IMG/VR virus record: IMGVR_UViG_3300032285_000423
Span: 1-36,720 of that record
Origin: a virus
Strand: one strand, 5' to 3'
DNA length: 36,720 nucleotides
Shown piece after piece: positions 24,858 to 31,648 of this stretch. Position 1 is the first letter of the stretch. Each line of letters begins with the position of its first letter. The notes beneath the pieces were generated by a model. That model was not told the DNA's origin. It saw only the letters and a list, made by a program, of their open reading frames with translations, and did no database searches. A program made the translations under genes and the position numbers.

Positions 24858-25827
24858 ATTGTTCTCCTAGTTTATCAAACTTACCGCATTGACGTGAACA
24901 TTCTAGCAAAGGTTTGTGCGCCCAAGTATTTTCAATCTGTTGAAAATGTCCCGACGAAAATATAGTTGCTAGTGAATCTTTTTGTAGATTAGGAAACAGG
25001 CCAATAGCATCCATGTAGTCTACACGACTTGATTGATTGGGTAACTGCCAACTAAAGTCTAGCCAACAGCAAGGACTTACTGTACCATCTGCGGCAATGT
25101 ACATTTGTTTGTGTTGTACAGCCTTACAATTAATCTTAGTAGAGTTTATATTATCTTTAACTTTACTAACCATTGCCTTGCTAGTTTCTGTAGGATACAG
25201 TATGTGTGTAGTGTGCCCTGTATCATCTAATACATGAAGTTTATCTTCTACAAAACGTGAAGTATGCTTGGCTTGGAAATTTTTAAATTTCATATCTGTA
25301 GCCATAGCACGACATTCTTCTACTTGATGTTCGTTATGTTTGAATATTAACATGTGCCATTCTGCTTCTCCCCCAGCTTCTATAAATGCCCATGCATTTT
25401 TTATAATCTTGTGCCAGTCGGTACTTACACGATATAGCTTGTGTGTATCTTCTAATCCGTCGATACCAAACGTAACTTTAACTTTATGTTTGGCTAATTC
25501 TTTCCACCAATCAATATTTCTAGCACTGCCGTTAGTATGCATGGTCAGTTGCATATTAGGATTAGTTTCTCTTAAGTATTGAAATATTTCTAAACAATCT
25601 TCTGCAATAATAGGATCACCTAAGTTACCACACATAAACAGTTTGTTGAGTTGCTGTATAAATTCTGGACTAAACCAAGATTTAAATGTTGCTAAGTTTA
25701 TTTCTGTAGGATCAAACAGAGGATTCATAGGACCACCGTTGATACGCCGTGGGCACATAGGGCAACGTGCTTGGCATTTGCTAGTTAGTTCTAAATGGAC
25801 ATCTCTTATATCTTCTAGTTTATACAT
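24847..25827 (-). CDS. Radical SAM/SPASM protein (GNLGDP type)
   Basis: A 326-residue paralogue of the 23180 gene. VHLELTSKCQARCPMCPRR gives C18, C22 and C25; the glycine motif is CGNLGDPI. FGIDGLEDTHKLYRV and FKHNEHQVEE follow. The SPASM-like C-terminus has INCKAV, VSPCCWL and ECSRQCG. Its ATG (25827) overlaps the upstream gene by 13 bases. Two copies flanking one methyltransferase suggest successive steps on the same substrate; that is inference. Confidence 0.87.
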   Translation of the reverse strand: MYKLEDIRDVHLELTSKCQARCPMCPRRINGGPMNPLFDPTEINLATFKSWFSPEFIQQLNKLFMCGNLGDPIIAEDCLEIFQYLRETNPNMQLTMHTNGSARNIDWWKELAKHKVKVTFGIDGLEDTHKLYRVSTDWHKIIKNAWAFIEAGGEAEWHMLIFKHNEHQVEECRAMATDMKFKNFQAKHTSRFVEDKLHVLDDTGHTTHILYPTETSKAMVSKVKDNINSTKINCKAVQHKQMYIAADGTVSPCCWLDFSWQLPNQSSRVDYMDAIGLFPNLQKDSLATIFSSGHFQQIENTWAHKPLLECSRQCGKFDKLGEQFVN

Positions 25828-26774
25828 TTTGGTATCTTGCTATCCGCACTACTTACACACCTAGTAGTTACGCATTTTTGTGGTGCGGAAAACAAAGTAA
25901 ATTTTTCTATCGTGCCTAGTGCTTCTTCGTGGCAACTATAGGCACGTTTAACTTCCGTACCTTTTATTATAACACTCTGATAACCTGCATTACAAGTCCA
26001 ATTGGCAAATTGATTAAACCCTAGTGCATTAAAACGTTCTGCTTGATCAATGAAATAGTTTTGATCGCCATCTGTTAAACGTATCTGAAATCCTTCCTGC
26101 TGTTCAAAATCGTTTTGCATTATAGCAATCATTTCATCGGTATAGCCATCTACGATAGCAGTAGCAGAGTCGTTACTTTGCGGTTTGAGAGTTACGTTAA
26201 TTCCGCGAGTCCTTAGTCGTTCACAGCGTTCTAGTGTTTCAAAAAACTTTTCAGGAACCATTACTTGATTGACTGTTACATGAACACGGTCGTACATCAA
26301 TTGCAAACACTTGTCCCCGAACTCTTGCTCCTTGGCAAACTCTGCATGAAAACTGGCTGTTATACTACGGCGTTGTAGTAATTCTGTATTAGTAGACCAA
26401 CTCTTCCACCATTTAGAGCCTGGACTCAAATTAGTAGTCATGTGTATGCTTTGATAGCTACTTTCTGTTTCGTCTAAGTATTTGACTAGATCGGGCAGTT
26501 GTTTATATGCTGTAGGTTCGCCGCCACTAAAGCTCCAGTGAAATTCAGTAAATCCATTTTGGCGAGCTTGCCTTTTGATTTCGTCTATAGCACGAGTGTA
26601 CACTTCAAATGGTTGGTAGTCCAACCTATCACTGCGAGCATAGGGCCAACAATAGCTACATTTATAATTACAAAATCTACCCAATATCCAACTTACGTTA
26701 AATAAAGGACGGTCCAACATAGTTTGTTGTCCAAAATGCGTTATATCTTTGAGAGGGATAGCGTTAAAGTTCAT
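25815..26774 (-). CDS. Radical SAM protein with C-terminal Cys-rich end, first gene of the last minus block
   Basis: A 319-residue protein. The motif is C35-NYK-C39-SY-C42 in GRFCNYKCSYCWPY, then FSGGEPTAYKQL. The C-terminus has NWTCNAGYQSVII, YSCHEE and CVTTRCVSS, an auxiliary-cluster-like Cys set. It resembles the proteins at 20735 and 19859. ATG 26774 lacks a Shine-Dalgarno and lies six bases after a TGTAAATA motif. The start codon region overlaps the -35 box of the divergent tRNA promoter, so transcription in the two directions may compete. Confidence 0.86.
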   Translation of the reverse strand: MNFNAIPLKDITHFGQQTMLDRPLFNVSWILGRFCNYKCSYCWPYARSDRLDYQPFEVYTRAIDEIKRQARQNGFTEFHWSFSGGEPTAYKQLPDLVKYLDETESSYQSIHMTTNLSPGSKWWKSWSTNTELLQRRSITASFHAEFAKEQEFGDKCLQLMYDRVHVTVNQVMVPEKFFETLERCERLRTRGINVTLKPQSNDSATAIVDGYTDEMIAIMQNDFEQQEGFQIRLTDGDQNYFIDQAERFNALGFNQFANWTCNAGYQSVIIKGTEVKRAYSCHEEALGTIEKFTLFSAPQKCVTTRCVSSADSKIPKCIN

Positions 26775-26802
26775 TGACAGTATTTACAAATGATAGTATA
26801 AT
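26774..26802 (+). promoter_or_regulatory. Consensus sigma70 promoter of the tRNA-like gene
   Basis: TTGACA (26774-26779), a 17-base spacer and TATAAT (26797-26802) give a perfect match. The expected start of transcription, about seven bases later, falls on the first base of the tRNA-like gene at 26809. This is a host-RNA-polymerase (early) promoter. Confidence 0.85.
26781..26788 (-). promoter_or_regulatory. TATAAATA-like late promoter for the minus block starting at 26774
   Basis: On the minus strand TGTAAATA ends six bases before ATG 26774, with no Shine-Dalgarno. It lies inside the spacer of the plus-strand sigma70 promoter at 26774-26802. Confidence 0.42.
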
Positions 26803-26808
26803 ATACAT

Positions 26809-26904
26809 GTAGACGTGAGTGGAACATGGTATACCTCCAGCTTGCTGGGATAGGGCCTTGCCCTTAGGGTGGCTTTGTAGGTTCGAATCCTACCGTCTAC
26901 ACCA
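26809..26904 (+). tRNA. tRNA-like gene, long and with unreadable anticodon arm
   Basis: 96 nt including an encoded CCA. The acceptor stem is perfect (GTAGACG with CGTCTAC, 7 bp). The T arm is perfect (GTAGG, loop TTCGAAT, CCTAC). A D-arm-like stretch contains the conserved GG (26828-26829). The middle, 26835-26876, is about 20 nt longer than in a normal tRNA and does not give a clean 5-bp stem with a 7-nt loop. It holds a hairpin CCAGC-TT-GCTGG (837-848) and a GCC..CCC-TTA-GGG.GGC hairpin (855-873). A long variable arm with a poorly paired anticodon arm (possible GCT, Ser) is one reading; an insertion or a non-decoding tRNA mimic is another. Confidence 0.6.
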
Positions 26905-26935
26905 TTTTACAACTTAGGCAAAGAAAGAGGCAAAA

Positions 26936-27268
26936 ATGAAAAAGGTACTTTTTATGTTGTTGTTGGCGGCATCTAGTGCTCATGCAGAATATCGTGGAGA
27001 CGAGCCATTCAAAGAGTTCGATGCAACACGTAATATGGTGAACAAGACTGTTATCGTTTGGCGACAGGAAGCTAACGTAACACAGGCTTGTGATGCAGAA
27101 AGCCGCAGACAAGGTAATGGCGGATTTGGCTATAATGTATTAGGTTGCAGTTTCTATACTGTAGAGAAAAATACTAGTTACTGTACCATTCTAACACCAC
27201 AAAGAACAACCCTAGCTAATTTAGGTCACGAAGTACGTCACTGTTTCCAAGGGCATTGGCATGATTAA
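26936..27268 (+). CDS. Small secreted HExxH zinc-protease-like protein
   Basis: A 110-residue protein with a clear signal peptide (MKK, hydrophobic core, cleavage after AHA at about residue 17). Near its end it has LGHEVRHCFQGHWH, where H98-E99-x-x-H102 is a zinc-metallopeptidase motif followed by further histidines. The mature protein is under 100 residues and has four cysteines for possible disulphides, so it would act in the periplasm. Whether so small a protein cleaves anything is open. An AGAGG Shine-Dalgarno lies upstream, and the gene is probably on the same transcript as the tRNA-like RNA. It overlaps the next gene by eight bases. Confidence 0.65.
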   Translation: MKKVLFMLLLAASSAHAEYRGDEPFKEFDATRNMVNKTVIVWRQEANVTQACDAESRRQGNGGFGYNVLGCSFYTVEKNTSYCTILTPQRTTLANLGHEVRHCFQGHWHD

Positions 27269-27815
27269 AAAAGTAGCAAGCAGTCCAGAACGACATACCT
27301 TTCAAAAGGAAGGCGCAATACGACGGGCGGAAGAAACGGGCGAAGAGCCCAATCAAGCATACATCGAAATGTGGGAACAGATTAAAATTGATGATGCTAA
27401 CAAGATCAACGATCCCAGGTGGCAACGGAACAATATGGAATACGATTTGCGCTCTAGCAAAGAACTATGCGATAAAGTTAAAGCCAGTGACAACTATGCT
27501 CAAAACTTATATGCCGCAATGTGTAACATGACTTGGCAAAGCAGAGAGTTTTGGCAAGAGCTAAAAGGTGAAACTTGGAGTTGCTCTTGGCGCCACTCTG
27601 GTGGTATAATTGCTGATATGCGCGAACAAGGTGACTACATTGATTGGTACTGTAGCGGCATTGGTAATGCAGAATTAGGTAATGGGTTAGACGGAACTGT
27701 ACCAGATGTTACTGATGGTCGCGACTATGTACCCGAAGGTCAAGTAACTGAAGAAATTGAATTAGACTTAAACCGTTTGGGTTGGAGACCAGTTCCCTGG
27801 AGTGATGATGAATAA
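27261..27815 (+). CDS. Conserved phage protein of unknown function
   Basis: A 184-residue acidic protein with no known motif. It has a Trp- and Cys-containing centre (LYAAMCNMTWQ, GETWSCSWRHSGGIIADM, YIDWYCSGIG) and an acidic C-terminus (VPEGQVTEEIELDLNRLGW). I recall similar proteins in other marine T4-like phages, without an assigned function. The three Cys and the many Trp residues suggest a compact domain. It overlaps the secreted HExxH gene upstream and the AbrB-like gene downstream. Confidence 0.65.
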   Translation: MIKKVASSPERHTFQKEGAIRRAEETGEEPNQAYIEMWEQIKIDDANKINDPRWQRNNMEYDLRSSKELCDKVKASDNYAQNLYAAMCNMTWQSREFWQELKGETWSCSWRHSGGIIADMREQGDYIDWYCSGIGNAELGNGLDGTVPDVTDGRDYVPEGQVTEEIELDLNRLGWRPVPWSDDE

Positions 27816-28002
27816 AGATGTAAATACAATCATGACACATTGGACAGTGACAGTTGAAGAAGCAGATGACGGTAGTGGGGACATTGTTCTCCCCTTGCCT
27901 CCTGAACTGCTAGAAACACAAGGTTGGAAAGAAGGAGACACATTGGAATGGACCGACTTGGGCGATGGCTCGTGGACCATTACAAAGGCAACTAATGGCT
28001 AA
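27808..28002 (+). CDS. AbrB/MazE-like DNA-binding protein
   Basis: About 64 residues. HWTVTVEEADDGSGDIVLPLPPELL then QGWKEGDTLEWTDLGDGSWTI follows the swapped-hairpin AbrB/SpoVT layout (WxVTV, D.VLPLP, GW.EGD.L.W, GSW.I). Such proteins act as dimeric DNA-binding regulators or antitoxins. No toxin gene lies next to it; the following gene is IF-1-like. The start is ATG 27808 (GGAG five bases upstream); ATG 27832 would give only the core. It overlaps the IF-1 gene by eight bases. Confidence 0.7.
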   Translation: MNKDVNTIMTHWTVTVEEADDGSGDIVLPLPPELLETQGWKEGDTLEWTDLGDGSWTITKATNG

Positions 28003-28213
28003 AGACGATATTATTGAATTAACAGGCTCAGTAGAAGAAGTATTGCCCGGAAATATGTTTAGGGTTAAGGTAGAAAATATGCCTAATCCGTTACTATGTT
28101 ACATGGGCGGCAAATTGAAACAAAACAAGATCCGCATTATCCTAGGAGATAATGTAAAGCTAGAGGTCAGTCCATATGACCTCACCAAAGGTAGAGTAAC
28201 TTATAGGTTGTAA
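27995..28213 (+). CDS. infA: Translation initiation factor IF-1 homologue
   Basis: 72 residues, the length of bacterial IF-1, from ATG 27995 (MAKDD; the longer frame from 27965 is not needed). The OB-fold signature is complete: IIELTGSVEEVLPGNMFRVKVEN, then GGKLKQNKIRIILGDNVKLEVSPYDLTKGRVTYR at positions 38-71, matching the IF-1 GK, IRI, GD, SPYDL and GR.TYR blocks. Bacterial IF-1 binds the 30S A site during initiation. A phage copy could keep translation going late in infection or change start-site choice. It sits in a tight run of early-type genes. Confidence 0.85.
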   Translation: MAKDDIIELTGSVEEVLPGNMFRVKVENMPNPLLCYMGGKLKQNKIRIILGDNVKLEVSPYDLTKGRVTYRL

Positions 28214-28215
28214 CT

Positions 28216-28878
28216 ATGAACATCATTCTCGAACGTGTGTATAATGTATGTAAAAAAGTTCGAGAACAAAGTCCTGAACAAATTAATTTTAGAAATTTAG
28301 TAGGACGTACACGCAATGCATTCAAATTACATGATTTCGACATTGCAATCAAAACTAAGAAAGACAAGACCTTAGATCCAGACAAGTGGTATGTTATAGC
28401 TTATTACGATAGCGAAAACGACTACAATATGGATACTGCTATAGAAGTCATAGTACATCATAATCTAAAAGGTGACGAACTTTTTGGTCAACATCAAGTA
28501 ACTAGTTTCCTTACAGAAATTTTTGATGCTACTGTACACGAGTTTAGACACCAATATCAAAGTATGAGGAGAGATCACAACCAGTATGGCGAACACTTTG
28601 ATACGCCGTATGAACTGTATCTTGCCGATGATGATGAAATGGATGCCTATGCGTTTAGTATAGCCATTGAACTACTACGCACTATGGACGCAGACCGTGC
28701 CAAAAGACGCCTATCCAAAATTAGTGTACTAAGCAAAATGCGAACAGGCGCCCAATTCTCAAGCCCGCAGTTGAGAGCATATATAAGCCACTTTGGGCTT
28801 AATGATCTAACTAAAAAATTAGCCAAAAAGATATATTATCACTTAGAAACTATTGACAATCGCTACGTTTTCGTGTAA
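28216..28878 (+). CDS. HExxH (gluzincin-like) zinc-metallopeptidase-like protein
   Basis: A 220-residue cytosolic protein (no signal peptide). TVHEFRHQYQS gives H108-E109-x-x-H112, and about 30 residues on the acidic DDDEMDAYAFSIAIEL provides a possible third zinc ligand (E141). That spacing fits gluzincin-like peptidases. The N-terminal 60 residues contain RVYNVCKKVREQ and a basic stretch. The function is unproven; it could process a phage protein or be a non-catalytic relative. It starts three bases after infA. Confidence 0.6.
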   Translation: MNIILERVYNVCKKVREQSPEQINFRNLVGRTRNAFKLHDFDIAIKTKKDKTLDPDKWYVIAYYDSENDYNMDTAIEVIVHHNLKGDELFGQHQVTSFLTEIFDATVHEFRHQYQSMRRDHNQYGEHFDTPYELYLADDDEMDAYAFSIAIELLRTMDADRAKRRLSKISVLSKMRTGAQFSSPQLRAYISHFGLNDLTKKLAKKIYYHLETIDNRYVFV

Positions 28879-28881
28879 AAT
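28853..28881 (+). promoter_or_regulatory. Sigma70 promoter upstream of 28907
   Basis: TTGACA (28853-28858), 17-base spacer, TAAAAT (28876-28881). It starts inside the end of the preceding gene and reads into the small-gene run from 28907. Confidence 0.75.
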
Positions 28882-28906
28882 ACTTGTACAATGAAAGGGC
28901 GATGCT

Positions 28907-29161
28907 ATGAGTAAAGCAAAACATAAACCGTATCAGTGGATTGATGGTGAAACTGCTGATCGAATTACTAGCCTTAATCTTAAAGATTATCGTGCTTATC
29001 TTAAAAAAGAAATAAAGCAGTGGAAGAAGAATCCAAAGTCAGATGCTAACCCAAACGGCTATTGGCTACACCCGGGCGATCTTGTGCTCAATATGCGTAC
29101 TATAGAAGCACTTGATTTAATTATTAGCCATTTTGCAGAAACATCGGATGAAATCAAATAA
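28907..29161 (+). CDS. Small conserved protein of unknown function
   Basis: 84 residues, basic N-terminus (MSKAKHKPYQWIDGETADRI), then KDYRAYLKKEIKQW and HPGDLVLNMRTIEALDLIISHF. The ATG lies behind GAAAGGG and a consensus promoter at 28853. No motif is recognised. It is translationally coupled to the next gene by a one-base overlap (TAATG). Confidence 0.6.
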   Translation: MSKAKHKPYQWIDGETADRITSLNLKDYRAYLKKEIKQWKKNPKSDANPNGYWLHPGDLVLNMRTIEALDLIISHFAETSDEIK

Positions 29162-29382
29162 TGTATAAAACAATTTACACAGAAGTCGAAGTAGACGTTG
29201 ACTTGTCAGAATTTGACACAGACGACCTAATTGAAGAATTAGAGTCACGCGGTTCGGGTGTGTTAGACTACGGAGATGGCAAGGAAGTATTAGAATCCAT
29301 TTACCAGAAACGTAGACTTGGACAAGACTATCAACTAGAATTAGAAGCATTAATCTATTTAGGATTAGGAAAAATTATATGA
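29161..29382 (+). CDS. Small acidic phage protein of unknown function
   Basis: 73 residues, very acidic (EVEVDVDLSEFDTDDLIEELESRG at positions 8-31), then ESIYQKRRLGQDYQLELEALIYLGLGKI. Acidic small proteins with the DVDLSEFDTDDLIEEL pattern are common in tailed phages. DNA mimicry or binding to a host enzyme is conceivable, but nothing shows it. It overlaps the next gene by four bases. Confidence 0.6.
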   Translation: MYKTIYTEVEVDVDLSEFDTDDLIEELESRGSGVLDYGDGKEVLESIYQKRRLGQDYQLELEALIYLGLGKII

Positions 29383-29984
29383 AGAAAGAACACGACGAAT
29401 ACCTATGTAAGGTATATCCAAAGATGATGGTTAATCGTAACCTACACATGACTGAAACTTGTATGTGTTGGGGATTTGAATGTGGTGATGGTTGGTTCCA
29501 GATCCTTAATCAACTTATGGGTAATATTCAGCATCACATTGATTGGAAGATTAGACAGCGTGAAGTCGCTATCAAATTTAATAAGATGGCCGAACAACTC
29601 AAAGCCGGTGACTCTACATTATTCGACGAGGATATGAAAGACATGCTGAATCGAGATTACGTAGAAAAACGTAAGCAAGAACTTATCAAAGATCCCCTGC
29701 GTGAAATTCCCGCAGAAGTTCCGCAAGTAACTCTGGATCAAGTTAAAGAAAAGTTTGGCACCCTACGCTTCTACTACACAGGCGGTGATGAATATATTGC
29801 TGGGCTTGTTAGCATGGCGGAATCTATGTCAGGTGTTACCTGTGAAGAATGTGGCAAGCCAGGTACACAAACAAGTGGCGGTTGGATCAAGACAGTGTGT
29901 GTAGAACACGGTGGACAGGATTTTGATACTCCGGAAGATGAACTAGAAGAAACTAAATTACTCAAGGAAGGATTCGAGCAATGA
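29379..29984 (+). CDS. Conserved phage protein with C-terminal Cys4/CCCH zinc-site-like segment
   Basis: A 201-residue protein. The N-terminal half includes a Trp-rich, Cys-containing strand (CMCWGFECGDGWFQIL) and a long helix. The C-terminal part TCEECGKPG...GGWIKTVCVEHG (about 155-178) has the spacing of a zinc ribbon. QVKEKFGTLRFYYTGGD is a strand-rich segment I have seen in other phage proteins. The function is unknown. It overlaps both neighbours by four bases. Confidence 0.62.
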   Translation: MKKEHDEYLCKVYPKMMVNRNLHMTETCMCWGFECGDGWFQILNQLMGNIQHHIDWKIRQREVAIKFNKMAEQLKAGDSTLFDEDMKDMLNRDYVEKRKQELIKDPLREIPAEVPQVTLDQVKEKFGTLRFYYTGGDEYIAGLVSMAESMSGVTCEECGKPGTQTSGGWIKTVCVEHGGQDFDTPEDELEETKLLKEGFEQ

Positions 29985-30613
29985 TTACTTTAAAAGAATG
30001 GATGGAACTAGTTGACTATAAAATCACCGAATGTAGTGATTATGGTTGGGAATGTTATGGCCCATACAGCTATACACTAGATTCATGGAATCGTGTTCAC
30101 GGCAAGGGCGGATACAGTTTCAGTATTGTGTTCAGTACTAAGAGCCAAAAGGTCTATGAAGTAAGTGTATGCGACTATACTAATGATCGTGCTTATCGCA
30201 TGATCAATCCTAAGTTTGCTGAAAAGCATCGTAAAGAAGCACTAACTCGTGACGTTAATTTGAACGAAGCATGGGATGAGGTTGACTACGTTGATTTGGA
30301 AGTCGATGACGACTTTATTCAAAAGTGCCTTGCTATTAAAGCAGGCAAAGAATACAGCACAGATATAAGTGTTCCACTGGACTTGCCAGACGATCTGTTG
30401 ATGTTTGCATTTAAAGCCGCACATGCCGAAAACATGACATTTAATGCATGGATGAACAAGATGCTTGCATCATTTGTTGACAAAGTTAATAAAGGTGAGT
30501 ATAATAAAGAAGATGCACAGGATTGGCTTAAACAAAACAACTTGCCAAAATTTCCTACCGATTATAAAATAGTAGACTATAAGATAGTAGACGACGATTC
30601 GACAGAGGACTAA
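29981..30613 (+). CDS. Phage protein with ribbon-helix-helix-like segment
   Basis: A 210-residue protein. The N-terminal half is beta-rich with many aromatic residues (YGWECYGPYSYTLDSWNR). Around residues 128-160 the stretch ISVPLDLPDDLLMFAFKAAHAENMTFNAWMNKML (positions only) resembles HicB-like or ribbon-helix-helix N-termini. The end carries a duplicated pentapeptide (YKIVD YKIVD). It could be a DNA-binding regulator; that is inference. It overlaps the upstream gene by four bases and the phosphoesterase follows at once. Confidence 0.58.
   Translation: MITLKEWMELVDYKITECSDYGWECYGPYSYTLDSWNRVHGKGGYSFSIVFSTKSQKVYEVSVCDYTNDRAYRMINPKFAEKHRKEALTRDVNLNEAWDEVDYVDLEVDDDFIQKCLAIKAGKEYSTDISVPLDLPDDLLMFAFKAAHAENMTFNAWMNKMLASFVDKVNKGEYNKEDAQDWLKQNNLPKFPTDYKIVDYKIVDDDSTED
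30563..30592 (+). repeat. In-frame 15-bp tandem repeat
   Basis: Two copies (30563-30577 and 30578-30592) of TATAAAATAGTAGAC, differing at one base, encode YKIVD twice at the end of the upstream gene. It is probably replication slippage that keeps the frame. Confidence 0.85.
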
Positions 30614-31474
30614 ATGAAAATTAAATTGGTGTCAGATCTCCATTTAGAGTTTGACGACATTAACATTCAAAATGATCAAGACTATGATGTCTTGATCCTA
30701 GGTGGTGATATTATGATCGCCCAGGATCTTCACGATCATCCAGAGTCAACTAGTACTAGTGATCAAGCGGCTATTGCTAACGGCACCGGCTTGGGCAGGC
30801 GTCAGCAACGAGCACAGCGTTTCCGTGATTTCTTCAAGCGTTGTAGCTTTCAGTTCCCACATGTTATCTACATTATGGGCAATCACGAATTTTACAATGG
30901 CAAGTTCTATGCTAGCATTGATCATATGCGTGACGAATGTGCCAAATACCCTAACATCTATATGTTGGAGCAGGACACAAAGATCATTGACGATGTTGTA
31001 TTTGTCGGCGGAACACTTTGGACCAATATGAATCGGCGTGATCCATTGACCATGCATGCCATTGAAGGTATGATGAACGACTTTCGTATTATACGTAACG
31101 ACTACAGAAGTTATGCATGTATGAGTGCATTGGATGTAGCTGTTCGTCATGACAAGACTTTGGCCTATATCAAACTGATTGTCCAGGAACACAAGGACAA
31201 GAAGTGTGTTGTGGTAGGACATCACAGTCCAAGTTTCAAAAGTGTACATGAAATATATGCTCATGAAACACTGATGAACGGTGGCTACCACAGCGACTTG
31301 AGTGAGTTCATTTTGGATCACCCGCAGATTGTTCTGTGGACACATGGACACACTCATCATCCGTTTGATTACAAGATTGGTGAAACAAGAGTAGTATGTA
31401 ACCCACGTGGTTACGAAAGTCCAGGCTACAGTGAAGACACTGGCTGGAACCCTAACATTTTATTGGAGATTTAA
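30614..31474 (+). CDS. Calcineurin-like metallophosphoesterase
   Basis: A 286-residue protein with all five family blocks: SDLHLE (D8, H10), LGGDI, GNHEFY, VVGHHSPS and THGHTHH. It is larger than the phosphoesterase at 128 and resembles predicted phosphohydrolases of the SbcD/Icc-like group without their extra domains. A two-metal phosphoesterase is a confident call; the substrate is not known. It starts directly after the previous stop. Confidence 0.85.
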   Translation: MKIKLVSDLHLEFDDINIQNDQDYDVLILGGDIMIAQDLHDHPESTSTSDQAAIANGTGLGRRQQRAQRFRDFFKRCSFQFPHVIYIMGNHEFYNGKFYASIDHMRDECAKYPNIYMLEQDTKIIDDVVFVGGTLWTNMNRRDPLTMHAIEGMMNDFRIIRNDYRSYACMSALDVAVRHDKTLAYIKLIVQEHKDKKCVVVGHHSPSFKSVHEIYAHETLMNGGYHSDLSEFILDHPQIVLWTHGHTHHPFDYKIGETRVVCNPRGYESPGYSEDTGWNPNILLEI

Positions 31475-31648
31475 ATGACTGAAGAACTTAAAAACACAGT
31501 AACCGTTGCAGAAATGCTACGAACTACTGGCAAGAACACAGCTGAGTTTATGGAACAAGTAGCGTCCCATATTGAGAAGTTGGAAGAAGGCATTGCACAG
31601 TTGCAGGCCCGAGTCACTGAACTAGAAAATTTATCCAAATCAGAATGA
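31475..31648 (+). CDS. Small coiled-coil protein
   Basis: 57 residues (MTEELKNTVTVAEMLR then a heptad-rich second half: FMEQVASHIEKLEEGIAQLQ and ARVTELENLSK). It starts at the stop of the phosphoesterase (TAAATG) with a GGAG Shine-Dalgarno about ten bases before the ATG. It ends in an ATGA overlap with the next gene. The Leu/Ile/Val spacing fits a coiled coil, so it may form a homo- or hetero-oligomer. The function is unknown. Confidence 0.7.
   Translation: MTEELKNTVTVAEMLRTTGKNTAEFMEQVASHIEKLEEGIAQLQARVTELENLSKSE

Noticed and set aside
2470-26774. RiPP (peptide natural product) cluster
   Set aside because: Many radical SAM enzymes suggested it, but I found no precursor-like small ORF, no peptidase/transporter pair and no RRE-like protein; the genes are packed end to end.
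2470-26774. LPS or capsule biosynthesis cluster like that of some cyanophages
   Set aside because: No clear glycosyltransferase, nucleotide-sugar epimerase or dehydratase is visible.
26837-26853. tRNA-Ser with anticodon GCT
   Set aside because: Only three of five anticodon-stem pairs would form; the competing CCAGC/GCTGG hairpin is stronger, so the isotype was not called.
26809-26904. Prophage attachment site in the tRNA-like gene
   Set aside because: No integrase gene and no repeat of the tRNA 3' end elsewhere in the window.
30746-31360. 204-residue minus-strand open frame
   Set aside because: It lies antisense to the phosphoesterase with all its motifs; composition is that of a shadow frame.
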